Below, piece by piece: positions 34,325-43,482 of a DNA stretch of 64,000 bases. Origin of the DNA: JACCZR01 sp963844805 (GTDB taxonomy: Bacteria; Actinomycetota; Thermoleophilia; Solirubrobacterales; Thermoleophilaceae); assembly GCA_963844805.1 (NCBI GenBank), contig CAWJPU010000013.1, positions 248,001 to 312,000 of the forward strand, given 5' to 3'. Made by a program: the position numbers and the translations under genes. The notes beneath the pieces were generated by a model. The model made no database searches and was not told the origin of the DNA. It was given only the letters and a program-made list of their open reading frames with translations. Within the stretch, counting starts at the first letter, position 1, and each line of letters opens with the position of its first letter.

Positions 34325-36594
34325 ACCCCGGCCTTGCGGGCCGAGCCCGCCAGCTGCACGGGCGTGGAGTGCAGCGCCCGGGTGCGCAGGTCGCGCCAGG
34401 TGAGGCCCTCGCTCACCAGCGCGGGCATTCCCATCGCCAGCGCGGTGGCGATCTCCACGGCCTGCAGGATGATCCCGTAGGCCAGCGCCTCGCCGGGGCT
34501 GACCCCGTAGGCGGTGAGCACGCCCACGCAGGCGGCCTGGAAGACGCCGAGGTTGGAGGGGGTCGCCGGCAGCGCGGCGGTCACGTTCACCGCGAACAGC
34601 ACCGCCGCGGCGGCGCCGATGCCGGCCTGGGCGTCCAGGCCCAGCGCGACCAGCAGCAGGTAGCAGGACATCCACTGCACCGCCCACGCGGTGAGCTGGG
34701 TGACCGCCGCCCAGCCGCCCAGGCGCGGATTGCGGAAGACCTGCAGGCCGCTGCGCATCCGCACCGCCACCCGCCGGGCGGCCTCGGCACGGCGCAGCAG
34801 GGCCGGCACCGCCAGCAGCGCGACGACCACGATCGCGGGGCCGAGCGTCACCGCGATCAGGGCGTCCTCGTTGCCGCGGAACAGCCCGACGGTGGCGAAC
34901 ATGACCACGCCGAGGATCACCAGCGCCAGCAGGTTGAGCACGGTCTGGGAGACCAGCGTGCCGAGCACCAGCGGGAAGCGCTCCCGCATCCGCCCCAGCC
35001 GCCGCGCCACGATGAACGCGCGCGAGGGCTCGCCCAACCGGGCGGGCAGGGTGGCGGACATCAGCACCCCGACCATCGTGGCCCGCGCGGTGTCGCGCCG
35101 CCGCACCCGGGTGCCCGGCAGCGCGGCGCGCAGGATCGCGTTCCAGGCCTCTGCGCGGATCAGCATGGAGGCGCACATCGCGGCAAAGGCGGCAAGCACC
35201 CAGACCGGCGTGGCCGCCACCAGCGCGGAGACGATCGACGACACGCCGATCCGGTCCACGGCGAGGGCCGCCAGGCCCAGGCCCGCGGCGAACCCGAGCG
35301 GGACGATCGCGCGGCGGGCGATGCGGGCGGCGCGCCGGCCGCGGCTCAACTCGGGGCCCGGGTCCAGCGACGGCAGCCGCCGGGGCGGGGCGGGCTCCAC
35401 GTCCTCGGCGGCGCGGATGCCCACCTTGGCCGCGGCGCGCGCGGCCCGGCCCTCGGGGCGGGGCTGCTCCAGCGCGTACTCGTAGGTCTCCACCACCTGC
35501 GAAGCCACTCGCGGCCAGGCGAACCGCTCGGCCGACTCGCGCGCCGCGGCGGCCAGCTCGCGGCGCCGCTGAGGCCGCTCGGCCAGGTCGCGCAGGGCCT
35601 CCCCCAGCGCGGCGGCGTCGCCGGGTGCCACGAGCACGCCGTCGTGGCCGTCGCGGACCACGTCGCGGTAGCCGGCGATGTCGGAGGCGACCACGGGGGT
35701 GCCCGAGGCGAACGCCTCGGTGAGCACCATCCCGAAGCTCTCGCCGCCCATCGAAGGCGCGCACAGCACGTCGGCCCGGCCCAGCAGCTCGAACTTGTCC
35801 TCGTCGGTGACGCGGCCCAGCACCCGCACCCCGTCGTGCTCCAGCAGCAGCGGCTCGACCTCGTCGCGCGTGGCCCCGGCGACCGTCAGGCGCGCCTCGA
35901 CCCCCGCCCCGCGCAGCGCCTCGAACGCGCGCAGCAGGACGGGCAGGCCCTTGCGCTCCTCGGCACGTCCCACGAACAGCAGCTCGAGCCGCCCGTCGTG
36001 CGCGCGCTCGGCCGGCCGGGCGCCGGCCAGGTCCACGCCGTTGGGGATCAGCCGGTAGCGCCCGCCGTAGAAGCGCTCCGCCGTCCAGCGCGCGGCCTCC
36101 GACACGGCAATGCGCGCCGACAGCTTGCGGTACATGCGCCGCGCCCCGAGGACGTTCGCCGCCAGGTGGCCCCCGAACGCGTTCGTCGAGTAGGTGTGGA
36201 AGGTGGCCACCACCGGCACCGGCGCGACCTCCACGGCGTGCCAGCCGAACAGAGCGGCGTTGGGCTCGTGGACGTGGACGAGGTCGTACCCGCCGCCGCG
36301 CAGCTCCCGGCCGAGGCGGTGGCAGGCAACAGGATTGACGACGAGGTTGGAGACGGCGCCGTTGAAGGGCAGGCCGACCGTGCGACCGAGCGCCACCCCG
36401 TGCTCGGGCAGGGGCAGCTGCTCCGGCTCGGCGCCGCGGTGTAGTACACGGGCCCGGCGATCGGGCGGATCGAAGGGGGTCAGCAGGCGCGCATCGTGTC
36501 CCTGGGCGTTCAGCTCCTGCGCCAAGGCCTCGATGTGGCGCCCGACACCGCCGGGATACGTGTACGAGTAAGGGGATACGAGCCCTACACGCAC
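34321..36594 (-). CDS. GT4 glycosyltransferase fused to LPG-synthase-type membrane domain
   Basis: 757 residues in two parts. Residues 1-370 are a GT4 enzyme like PimA: SPYSYTYPGGVGRHIEALAQ, VHVHEPNAALFGWHA, IPNGVDL, VGRAEERKGLPVLL and PSMGGESFGMVLTEAFASGTPVVAS (ESFGMVLTEA catalytic E). After a basic linker, residues 430-757 hold about eight membrane helices with AAFAAMCASMLIRAEAWN and ATPSNLGVFQAACVGVL of the AglD/MprF-type (UPF0104) flippase-like domain. One polypeptide could thus make and move a glycolipid across the membrane. GTG 36594 follows TAGGAT by 8 nt; the promoter overlaps that of hemQ. Confidence 0.87.
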   Translation of the reverse strand: MRVGLVSPYSYTYPGGVGRHIEALAQELNAQGHDARLLTPFDPPDRRARVLHRGAEPEQLPLPEHGVALGRTVGLPFNGAVSNLVVNPVACHRLGRELRGGGYDLVHVHEPNAALFGWHAVEVAPVPVVATFHTYSTNAFGGHLAANVLGARRMYRKLSARIAVSEAARWTAERFYGGRYRLIPNGVDLAGARPAERAHDGRLELLFVGRAEERKGLPVLLRAFEALRGAGVEARLTVAGATRDEVEPLLLEHDGVRVLGRVTDEDKFELLGRADVLCAPSMGGESFGMVLTEAFASGTPVVASDIAGYRDVVRDGHDGVLVAPGDAAALGEALRDLAERPQRRRELAAAARESAERFAWPRVASQVVETYEYALEQPRPEGRAARAAAKVGIRAAEDVEPAPPRRLPSLDPGPELSRGRRAARIARRAIVPLGFAAGLGLAALAVDRIGVSSIVSALVAATPVWVLAAFAAMCASMLIRAEAWNAILRAALPGTRVRRRDTARATMVGVLMSATLPARLGEPSRAFIVARRLGRMRERFPLVLGTLVSQTVLNLLALVILGVVMFATVGLFRGNEDALIAVTLGPAIVVVALLAVPALLRRAEAARRVAVRMRSGLQVFRNPRLGGWAAVTQLTAWAVQWMSCYLLLVALGLDAQAGIGAAAAVLFAVNVTAALPATPSNLGVFQAACVGVLTAYGVSPGEALAYGIILQAVEIATALAMGMPALVSEGLTWRDLRTRALHSTPVQLAGSARKAGV

Positions 36595-36618
36595 GGGTCT
36601 CCATCCTAGACTCAAGAC
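36595..36618. promoter_or_regulatory. Divergent overlapping promoters, GT4 fusion / hemQ
   Basis: Minus TAGGAT (36608-36603) 8 nt before GTG 36594; plus TAGACT (36607-36612) 6 nt before GTG 36619. The two boxes share the CTAG centre at 36606-36609. Confidence 0.55.
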
Positions 36619-37305
36619 GTGCGGCAGTTCGTCAAGTTCACCTTCCTGAAGGTCGACCCCGCCTGGCGCCGGCTGCCCGCCGCGGAGCGCGCCCAGGGCA
36701 AGCAGGAGCTGGCGGCCGCCCTGAACGACTTCGCCGCCGACCACTTCCTGCGCAGCTACTCGCTGGTGGGGACGCGCGGGGACAGCGACCTGATGATCCG
36801 CGCCATCTCCCCGTCCCTGGACGCGATCCACGAGCTGCACGTCCTGCTCAACCAGAGCGGCCTGATGCGCTGGGCGGACATCTCCCACTCCTTCCTGGCG
36901 ATGACCAAGGAGTCGGTCTACTCGCCGGAGCCCACCCCATTGGAGCCCCGCCCCGGGGCGGACTCCAAGTACCTCATCGTCTACCCGATGTGGAAGAAGC
37001 GCGAGTGGTATCTGCTGCCCGCCGAGGAGCGCATGCGGATCATGCGCGGCCACATCGAGGTGGGCAAGAGGCACAGCACGATCGACATCAACACCGCGTA
37101 CTCCTACGGCCTCGACGACCAGGAGTTCGTGGTCTCCTTCGACGCCGACGAGCCGGGTGAGTTCCTGGACCTCGTCCAGGAGCTGCGCGGCACCGAGTCG
37201 AGCGCCTACACCAAGTCCGAGACGCCGATCTTCACCTGCATCACCGCCTCACCCGAGCGCGCGCTGGACGCGCTCGACGGCGAGAGCGTGCGCGCGCCCG
37301 CTTAG
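36619..37305 (+). CDS. hemQ: Coproheme decarboxylase (chlorite dismutase family)
   Basis: 228 residues; last step of the coproporphyrin-dependent heme pathway of monoderm bacteria. Family signatures: FVKFTFLKVDPAWRRL at the start, DSKYLIVYPMWKKREWY in the middle, and the heme-binding half with MRGHIEVGKRHSTI and NTAYSYGLDDQEFVVSFD. The Tyr in KREWYLL-type context and the missing distal Arg of true chlorite dismutases cannot be judged further by eye, but the GLDDQEFV block is typical of HemQ. GTG 36619 is leaderless by spacing. Its stop overlaps the converging DUF2855 gene's stop. Confidence 0.9.
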   Translation: MRQFVKFTFLKVDPAWRRLPAAERAQGKQELAAALNDFAADHFLRSYSLVGTRGDSDLMIRAISPSLDAIHELHVLLNQSGLMRWADISHSFLAMTKESVYSPEPTPLEPRPGADSKYLIVYPMWKKREWYLLPAEERMRIMRGHIEVGKRHSTIDINTAYSYGLDDQEFVVSFDADEPGEFLDLVQELRGTESSAYTKSETPIFTCITASPERALDALDGESVRAPA

Positions 37306-38382
37306 GCGTCGCCCCGCAGCGAGACCACGTGGGCGCGGTCGGGGGCCACCTCGCTGTCGAGGACCTGCCGGTACGCGCGCTCCAGCGCCTCGAAGCCGGC
37401 CCCGTGCTCGACCTCCAGCCACCCGTCCGCCCACGCAGCGAACTCGTGCCAGCGCTCGACGACCCGCTCGTTTAGCTCCGCGGCACCCCAGTCCTCCGAG
37501 CGCTTCTTCACTCGGTCGGGCGCGAAGAAGAACTTCGGCTGCGGTCCGGGCAGGTCGGTGCTCGCCCCGGCGGCCATCTCGCCCCAGTGGGTCATCCCCA
37601 CCGCCATGCTGTAGGCCAGGTCGTCGCCGTAGTGGGAGTGGACCGCCAGGCGCACATTGCCGTCGCCCGCCATGTCGACGAAGGTCGCCGGGCCCGGCCC
37701 CAGCGAGCCGACGTCGTCGTAGGTCACGGTGTGGCTGTAGACGCCCAGGCCCTCCACGAAATTCGCGCTCCGTCGCGAGGTGAGCCCCACCAGGTCGACG
37801 TCGTCGCGCGCGGCCAGGAGGTGAGCCGCCCCGAGCGCGGTCTTGCTGGAGGCGCTGCCGAGCACGACGGTGCGGCCCTCGGCGAGGCCCTCGTCGGCCA
37901 GCAGGTCGTCGATGAGGAACGAGGTGAAGAACAACGGTCGCAGCAGCATCTGCAGCGGCTCGGTGTCCTCGCGGTAGAAGGGGTCAGCGTCCGTGCGCTC
38001 GTAGCGCTGGTAGGCGCCGGGCAGGCCCCGGCGATGCTCGCGTCCGGTCCACGAACCCGCGCTCGTCGGCGGACGGGGTCACGACGAGATGGGAGGACGG
38101 CGGCAGGTACCCGAACACCCGCGTGCCCGCCTCGAGGCCGTCGGCCCGGCTCTCCGCGACGTCGGCGAAGCCCCAAACCGGCACCCGGCCCCAGCCCTCG
38201 GCGGCGGGGAAGAACTCCCAGTAGGACATCGAGTCGCCGAACACGGCATAGGTGACGTTGTTCGCGGTCAGGCCGAAGCTGTCGACCTCCAGCAGTGCCT
38301 GCCCGGCCTCGAGCTCAGGCGGTTCGGACTCCTCGATCTTCGTCTCGTGGATGTCCTTGCGGTCGACGAGGAAGTCCGCCAC
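37302..38382 (-). CDS. DUF2855 family protein (MDR-like), one frameshift
   Basis: About 359 residues after correction. N-terminal part (FGLTANNVTYAVFGD, FFPAAEGWGRVPVWGFADV, GYLPPSSHLVV) and C-terminal Rossmann-like part (TVVLGSASSKTALGAAHLL, VGLTSRRSANFVEGLG, YDDV) match DUF2855, a zinc-less branch of the medium-chain dehydrogenase fold. The highly conserved LRPLFFTSFLIDDLL segment is present. One extra base at 38040-38041 shifts frame between EHRRGLPGAYQRY and the N-terminus. GTG 38382 lies 6 nt after GACACT. Activity and substrate are unknown for the family. Confidence 0.8.
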
Positions 38383-38394
38383 GGGCGGAGTGTC

Positions 38395-39816
38395 TCAGTA
38401 GCCGGTGGCGGTGTGGGCGCGCTTGCGGTCGAGCTCGTGCAGGCCGCCCTTCTGGGCCAGGGTCTGGCACGCCTGGGCGAGGTCGTCGCCCAGGGTCCCG
38501 ACAAGCGTGCGGCCGAGCGTCAGCTTCACCAGCGCGCGCATGATCTTCACGTGGTCGGCGTCGGGCGGAAGCGTGTAGGCCGGCACCATCCAGCCACGTT
38601 CGGCGGCGAGCTGCGAGGCGACGTCGAACTCGTCGTAGTTGCGCTCGCCGTCGAGCTGGAAGGCCACCAGCGGCAGCTGCTCCTCGTCCTCGTCGCCGAC
38701 CAGGCGGAACTCGTCCATCGCGCTTATCTCGGAGGCGAGCGCCCGCGCGTTGGCCTGCATCATCTCCATCAGCATCCGGTAGCCGTCGCGCCCGAAGCGG
38801 ACGAAGTTGTAGTACTGCGCCAGCACCATCGAGGCGCCGGTGGAGAAGTTCAGCGTGAACGTCGCGTCGCGCTTGCCGAGGTAGTTCTCGTAGAAGACGA
38901 GGTCCTCCGGCAGGTCGTCCTTCTCGCGGAAGATGAGCCAGCCGACGCCCGGATAGACCATCCCGAACTTGTGGCCCGAGGCGTTGATCGAGCGCACCTG
39001 GCCGAGGCGGAAGTCCCACTCGGAGTCCGGGTAGAGGAACGGCCACACGAAGCCCCCGCTTGCCCCGTCCACGTGCAGCGGGATGTCGATGCCGCGCTCG
39101 TCGCGGACCTGGCGCAACAGCGCGTCGATCCCGGGGATGTCGTCGGAGTGGCCGGTGAACGTCGTCCCCAGCACGGCCGCGACACCGATCGTGTTCTCGT
39201 CGAGGTGCGGCTCCACGTCCTCGGGCCCGATCGTGTACTTGTCGGGCTGCAGCGGAATGATCCGCGGCTCCACGTCGAAGTAGCGGCAGAACTTCTCCCA
39301 GACGACGTGCACGTCGCCGCCGAAGACGAGGTTCGGGCGGTCGGCCGGCTTGCCCCCAGCCTCCTGGCGAGCGCGCCACTTCCACTTGAGCGAGAGGGCG
39401 CCGAGCATGATCGCCTCGGACGAGCCCTGGGTCCTCGCGCCGGTGGTCTCACCCGGGGCGTGGAAGAGATCGGCCAGCATGCGGATGCAGCGTTGCTCGA
39501 TCTCGGCGCTGACCGGGTACTCGGCGTGGTCGATGAAGTTCCGGTGAACGTTGTCGGCGATGACCCGCTGGGCCTCGGGCTCCATCCAGGTGGTCACGAA
39601 GGTGGCCAGGTTGCGGTTGGGAAGCCCGTCGAGCAGCAGCTCCTCGGCGAGCAGGCGCATCGCGTCCTGAGCCGGCATCCCGTACTGGGGCAGGTGGTTG
39701 TCCGGGGCCGTCTCGAGCAGGAAGTGGTTCCCCATGCGCCCCGGCAGCGCGTCCATCTCCTTCGAGAGCCGAGCGATCTGCTCCTCGGGGCCCTCCGTGG
39801 CGCGGTGGTGAGGCAT
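38395..39816 (-). CDS. gadB: Glutamate decarboxylase
   Basis: PLP-dependent group II decarboxylase converting glutamate to GABA, about 473 residues. QGSSEAIMLGALSLKWKWR, HVDGASGGFVWPF (PLP-binding Asp) and the PLP-lysine segment SINASGHKFGMVYPGVGW are standard for bacterial GAD. The end GLHELDRKRAHTATGY matches the GadB C-terminus, which in E. coli regulates pH dependence (HTGY-like His two residues before the end). An in-frame GTG exists at 39837, but ATG 39816 sits 7 nt after CACAAT and begins at the expected N-terminus. No gadC antiporter adjacent, so acid resistance is not shown. Confidence 0.92.
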   Translation of the reverse strand: MPHHRATEGPEEQIARLSKEMDALPGRMGNHFLLETAPDNHLPQYGMPAQDAMRLLAEELLLDGLPNRNLATFVTTWMEPEAQRVIADNVHRNFIDHAEYPVSAEIEQRCIRMLADLFHAPGETTGARTQGSSEAIMLGALSLKWKWRARQEAGGKPADRPNLVFGGDVHVVWEKFCRYFDVEPRIIPLQPDKYTIGPEDVEPHLDENTIGVAAVLGTTFTGHSDDIPGIDALLRQVRDERGIDIPLHVDGASGGFVWPFLYPDSEWDFRLGQVRSINASGHKFGMVYPGVGWLIFREKDDLPEDLVFYENYLGKRDATFTLNFSTGASMVLAQYYNFVRFGRDGYRMLMEMMQANARALASEISAMDEFRLVGDEDEEQLPLVAFQLDGERNYDEFDVASQLAAERGWMVPAYTLPPDADHVKIMRALVKLTLGRTLVGTLGDDLAQACQTLAQKGGLHELDRKRAHTATGY

Positions 39817-39906
39817 CCCGCGGATTGTGGGGAGCACGCCACGCTCGCGGCAACGGCGCAGGCATGTGTGACGGCGGGGATGCGTGCCCCCGGCGCGGCG
39901 TCCGGC

Positions 39907-41298
39907 CTAGCCGACCTTCTCCCGGGCCGCCTCCAGCAGCTCCTCGGTGCGCGTGAGCTTCACGCGCGGCCGGCCCTCGGCCTCGCCCGCCTCGCGCTCG
40001 GCGCGGTCGATCGCCTCCCAGCCCGCGTAGGTCACGTGGTCGGGCTTGCGCTCGCTGAGCAGCTGCTCGAGCGAGTCCGGGTCGGGGTCCGAGGGCTGCA
40101 GCAGGCGGCCGGCGGCCACGTCCTCCAGCAGCGCGTCCACCGTCTCCTGGGCGTCGCGCTTGTTGGTCCCGATGATCCCGCTGGGACCGCGCTTGATCCA
40201 GCCGACGACGTACTCGCCGCCTGTGCCCCCATGGGTATCGCTCACGCGGCCGGCGTCGTTGGGGATCACCGCGCGCTGCTCATCGAACGGCACCCCCTCC
40301 AGCGGCACCCCGCGGTAGCCGATCGAGCGGAACACCAGCCCGCACTCGACCACGTCGCTGATGTCGGTGGGCTCGGGCCGGACCCTGCCGTCGGCCCCGC
40401 GGTGCAGCTCGTTGCGCACTATCCGCACGCCCTCGACCCGCTCGGAGCCGAGGATCTCGACCGGCGAGACCAGGAAGCGCAGGTGGATGCGGTGCTCGCT
40501 GCCCGTGGGCTCCGCCGTGGAGTAGCCGGTGAGGATCTCGACGTTCCTGCGGGCGGTGATGTTCCCCTTGCCCTCGAGCGACTCGGCGGAGTGCTCGTCC
40601 AGCTCGCAGTCGGCGGGGTCCACGTACACGTCGGCCCGCGTGAGCTCGTCCAGCTCCAGCAGCTCGGGGTTGGTGAAGGCGGCCTGGGCCGGCCCCCGGC
40701 GGCCGAGCACGACCACCTCGCGCACCTTGGACTCGCGGAGGACCTCGAGCGCGTGGTCGGCGCAGTCGGTCTTGGCCAGCGCGTCGGGGTCCGTGGCGAG
40801 CATGCGGGTGACGTCCATCGCCACGTTGCCGTTGCCCACCACCACCGCGGTCTCGGCCGAGAGGTCGAACTCCAGGTCCGCGTATTCGGGGTGGCCGTTG
40901 TACCAGGCGACGAGATCGGTGGCCGAGTGCGACCCGGGCAGGTCCTCGCCGGGGATGCCCATACGCCTGTCGGTCTGGGCGCCGGTGGCGTAGACGATCG
41001 CGTGGTAGCGCTCGGCCAGTTCGTCGTGGGTCACGTCGTCCCCGAAGTCCACGTTGCCGAAGAAGCGGAAGCCCGGAAGGGCCGCGGTCTTCTCGTACAC
41101 GCGCGAGACGGCCTTGATGTTCGGGTGGTCGGGCGCCACCCCGCCGCGCACCAGCCCCCAGGGCGTGGGCAGGCGATCGAACACGTCTACCTGGACCTCC
41201 AGGTCCTTGGCCTTGAGCAGGTGGCCGGCCGCGTAGAAGCCCGACGGTCCCGAGCCCACGATGGCCACCCGCAGCGGATCTTCCGCGCCTCCGGGCAT
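39907..41298 (-). CDS. fprA: Ferredoxin/flavodoxin-NADP+ reductase, adrenodoxin-reductase type
   Basis: 463 residues, FAD flavoprotein moving electrons between NADPH and ferredoxin. FAD motif VAIVGSGPSGFYAAGHLL (residues 11-28), RLPTPWGLVRGGVAPDHP, NADPH motif VVVGNGNVAMDVTRML, GRRGPAQAAFTNPEL and the C-terminal GGEYVVGWIKRGPSGIIGTNK are diagnostic of mycobacterial FprA. ATG 41298 is 7 nt after TAGCCT. It diverges from the Ppx/GppA gene with 13 bp between starts. A P450 or other ferredoxin-dependent partner is not in the window. Confidence 0.93.
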   Translation of the reverse strand: MPGGAEDPLRVAIVGSGPSGFYAAGHLLKAKDLEVQVDVFDRLPTPWGLVRGGVAPDHPNIKAVSRVYEKTAALPGFRFFGNVDFGDDVTHDELAERYHAIVYATGAQTDRRMGIPGEDLPGSHSATDLVAWYNGHPEYADLEFDLSAETAVVVGNGNVAMDVTRMLATDPDALAKTDCADHALEVLRESKVREVVVLGRRGPAQAAFTNPELLELDELTRADVYVDPADCELDEHSAESLEGKGNITARRNVEILTGYSTAEPTGSEHRIHLRFLVSPVEILGSERVEGVRIVRNELHRGADGRVRPEPTDISDVVECGLVFRSIGYRGVPLEGVPFDEQRAVIPNDAGRVSDTHGGTGGEYVVGWIKRGPSGIIGTNKRDAQETVDALLEDVAAGRLLQPSDPDPDSLEQLLSERKPDHVTYAGWEAIDRAEREAGEAEGRPRVKLTRTEELLEAAREKVG

Positions 41299-41311
41299 AG
41301 TTCCGAGGCTA

Positions 41312-42823
41312 GTGCAGCGTCAAGCGGTCATCGACATGGGCTCCAACTCGTTCCGGCTCGTCGTCTACGGCTTCGAGGAGGGCAGCTGGTGGGCCCTCAC
41401 GGACGAGATCCGCGAGCCCGTCCGGGTGAGCGAGGGGCTCGGGCCCGACGGCGAGCTCCAGCCCGAGCCCATGGACCGTGCCCTTCACACCGCCGCGGTG
41501 TTCGCCGCCTTCTGCGAGGCGTCGGGCATCGACGCGGTCGACGCCGTGGCCACCAGCGCCATCCGCGAGGCCCCCAACCGCGACGAGCTGCTGGGCGCCA
41601 TCGAGGAGGAGACCGGCCTCGGGGCGCGGGTGATCTCGGGGGAGGACGAGGCCCGTTACGGCTGGCTGGCGATGGTCAACTCGACGACCGTCGAGGATGG
41701 CTACGGCGTCGAGCTCGGCGGCGGCAGCGTCCAGCTCATGCGCATGAGCGGGCGCGAACTGAAGGACTCCTGCTCGCTCCCCCTCGGCTCGGTGCGCCTC
41801 AGCGAGGCCTTCCTCCCTTCCGGCAAGGCATCGAGCAAGGAGCGCAAGGCGGTCCGCCGCCACGTGGCCGCGCAGATGGACGCCGTGGACTGGTGGCCCC
41901 AGAAGGGCGGCCGGCTGGTGGGCATCGGCGGCACGATCCGCAACCTCGCCGCCGCTGCGCTGAAGAAGCTCGATACCCCGGACATCGAGGTGCAGGGATT
42001 CGTCCTCACGCGCGAGGCGCTGGAGGACCTGATCGAGGAGATGGCCGACAAGCCTGCCTCGAAGCGCGACTCGATCCCCGGCATCAAGCCCGACCGGGGC
42101 GACGTGATCCTGGGCGGCACGCTCGCGCTGGCCACGATGATGGACGAGGGCGGCTTCGACGAGGTGGAGGTCTCCGAGGCCGGGCTGCGCGAGGGGATCT
42201 TCTTCGAGCGCCTGCTGCAGGACTCGGACCCGCCGCTGTTCGAGAACGTGCGGCGGGAGTCGGTGATCAACTTGGCCCACCGCTACCGGACGGACGACAA
42301 GCACGTCCGCCACGTGGCCAAGCTGTCGCTCGAGCTCTACGACGCGCTGGGCGACGCGGGGCTGCACGACTACGGCGACGCCGAGCGGGAGCTGCTGTGG
42401 GCCGCCTGCGAGCTGCACGACATCGGCGTGGCGATCGACTACGACGACCACCATCACCACTCGGCCTACCTGATCCTGAACTCGGGCCTGGCGGGCTACA
42501 CCAGCCGCGAGCAGGTGATGATCGCGATCATCGCCCGCTACCACCGCAAGGGCGATCCCGACGGCGACTCGCTCGGGGACCTGAGCGAGAAGGGCGACAA
42601 GAGCCGGGTCAGGCTGCTGAGCGGGATCATCCGGCTGGCCGAGCAGCTGGAGCGAAGCCGCGACCAGTCGGTGACGTCGGTCGAAGTGAGCGCGCCGGAC
42701 GGAAAGGTGGTGCTGCGACCGCAGATCGGCGGGGGCGATCCCTCAGTGCCGCTGTGGTCCGCCCGCCGCAACTCCGACCTGCTGGCCGACGCCGTCGACC
42801 GCGAAGTGGAGATCGAGGGCTAG
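41312..42823 (+). CDS. ppx: Ppx/GppA phosphatase with C-terminal HD domain
   Basis: 503 residues. Ppx/GppA actin-like fold: AVIDMGSNSFRLVVYGF (phosphate loop), ATSAIREAPNRDELL, VISGEDEARYGWLAMVNST, GVELGGGSVQL and GIGGTIRNLA. From about residue 310 an HD-type domain follows (HVAKLSLELYDALG, LLWAACELHDIGVAIDYDDHHHHSAYLIL, with HD pair and HHHH run). Long Ppx forms with HD hydrolyse polyphosphate or pppGpp; I cannot choose. GTG 41312 is the natural N-terminus, start context poor. Convergent CTAG overlap with the FAH gene. Confidence 0.88.
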   Translation: MQRQAVIDMGSNSFRLVVYGFEEGSWWALTDEIREPVRVSEGLGPDGELQPEPMDRALHTAAVFAAFCEASGIDAVDAVATSAIREAPNRDELLGAIEEETGLGARVISGEDEARYGWLAMVNSTTVEDGYGVELGGGSVQLMRMSGRELKDSCSLPLGSVRLSEAFLPSGKASSKERKAVRRHVAAQMDAVDWWPQKGGRLVGIGGTIRNLAAAALKKLDTPDIEVQGFVLTREALEDLIEEMADKPASKRDSIPGIKPDRGDVILGGTLALATMMDEGGFDEVEVSEAGLREGIFFERLLQDSDPPLFENVRRESVINLAHRYRTDDKHVRHVAKLSLELYDALGDAGLHDYGDAERELLWAACELHDIGVAIDYDDHHHHSAYLILNSGLAGYTSREQVMIAIIARYHRKGDPDGDSLGDLSEKGDKSRVRLLSGIIRLAEQLERSRDQSVTSVEVSAPDGKVVLRPQIGGGDPSVPLWSARRNSDLLADAVDREVEIEG

Positions 42824-43464
42824 CTGAGGTGGGTCGTCAGCTTGCCCAGCTGCGGCGAGCTGATTTCCAGGGTGTCGCCGGGCCGCAGGTAGCTGGGCGG
42901 GTTGCGCAGGCTGCCCACTCCCGCGGGCGTGCCGGTGGCCACCAGGTCGCCCGGCACGAGCGTCATCAGCGACGACAGGTGGGCCACCAGCTCGGGGATC
43001 GAGTGCACCAGATCGGCGGTGGTGGCCGACTGGCGCAGCTCGCCGTTGAGCCGCAGCTCGATCCCGATCCGGTCCGGCGGGCCGGCCTCGTCGCGCGGGA
43101 CCAGCCGGCCGCAGGGGGCGGCGCCGTCGAACACCTTGCCGGGGATCCACTGCGGGGTGGCGAACTGGCGGTCGCGGGCGGAGAGGTCGTTCAGCAGCAG
43201 GTAGCCCTCGATGTGGTCGAGCGCGTCCTCCTCGGCCACGTCGCGGGCCTCCTTGCCGATCACGAACGCCACCTCCGCCTCGTAGTCGACCTTGTCGGTG
43301 GGCAGCTTCACCGTGGCGCCGTCGCCCACGAGCGCGTTCGGGAACTTGGCGAAGAAGGTCGGCGTCTGGGGCGGATCGGTGCCCTGCTCCTCGGCGTGGG
43401 AGCGGTAGTTGAACCCGATGCAGATGATCTTGTCGGGCTTCGCGATCGGCGATTCGGGGGGCAC
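42820..43464 (-). CDS. Fumarylacetoacetate hydrolase family protein
   Basis: 214 residues, the short single-domain FAH form. KIICIGFNYRSHAEE is the conserved opening, DYEAEVAFVIGKEARDV holds the metal-binding Glu residues, and GYLLLNDLSARDRQ, VPGDLVATGTPAGVG and PGDTLEISSPQLG complete the fold. Such proteins act as oxaloacetate decarboxylases, acylpyruvases or 2-hydroxyhepta-dienedioate isomerases; the exact reaction is not readable. GTG 43464 is the best start. Confidence 0.88.
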   Translation of the reverse strand: MPPESPIAKPDKIICIGFNYRSHAEEQGTDPPQTPTFFAKFPNALVGDGATVKLPTDKVDYEAEVAFVIGKEARDVAEEDALDHIEGYLLLNDLSARDRQFATPQWIPGKVFDGAAPCGRLVPRDEAGPPDRIGIELRLNGELRQSATTADLVHSIPELVAHLSSLMTLVPGDLVATGTPAGVGSLRNPPSYLRPGDTLEISSPQLGKLTTHLS

Positions 43465-43482
43465 GCCCGTACCCTTGCATGA

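Noticed and set aside
38089..43482. A 1797-codon plus-strand open frame
   Set aside because: It runs antisense to glutamate decarboxylase and FprA and out of frame with Ppx; its His/Val/Arg-rich composition is that of a GC shadow.
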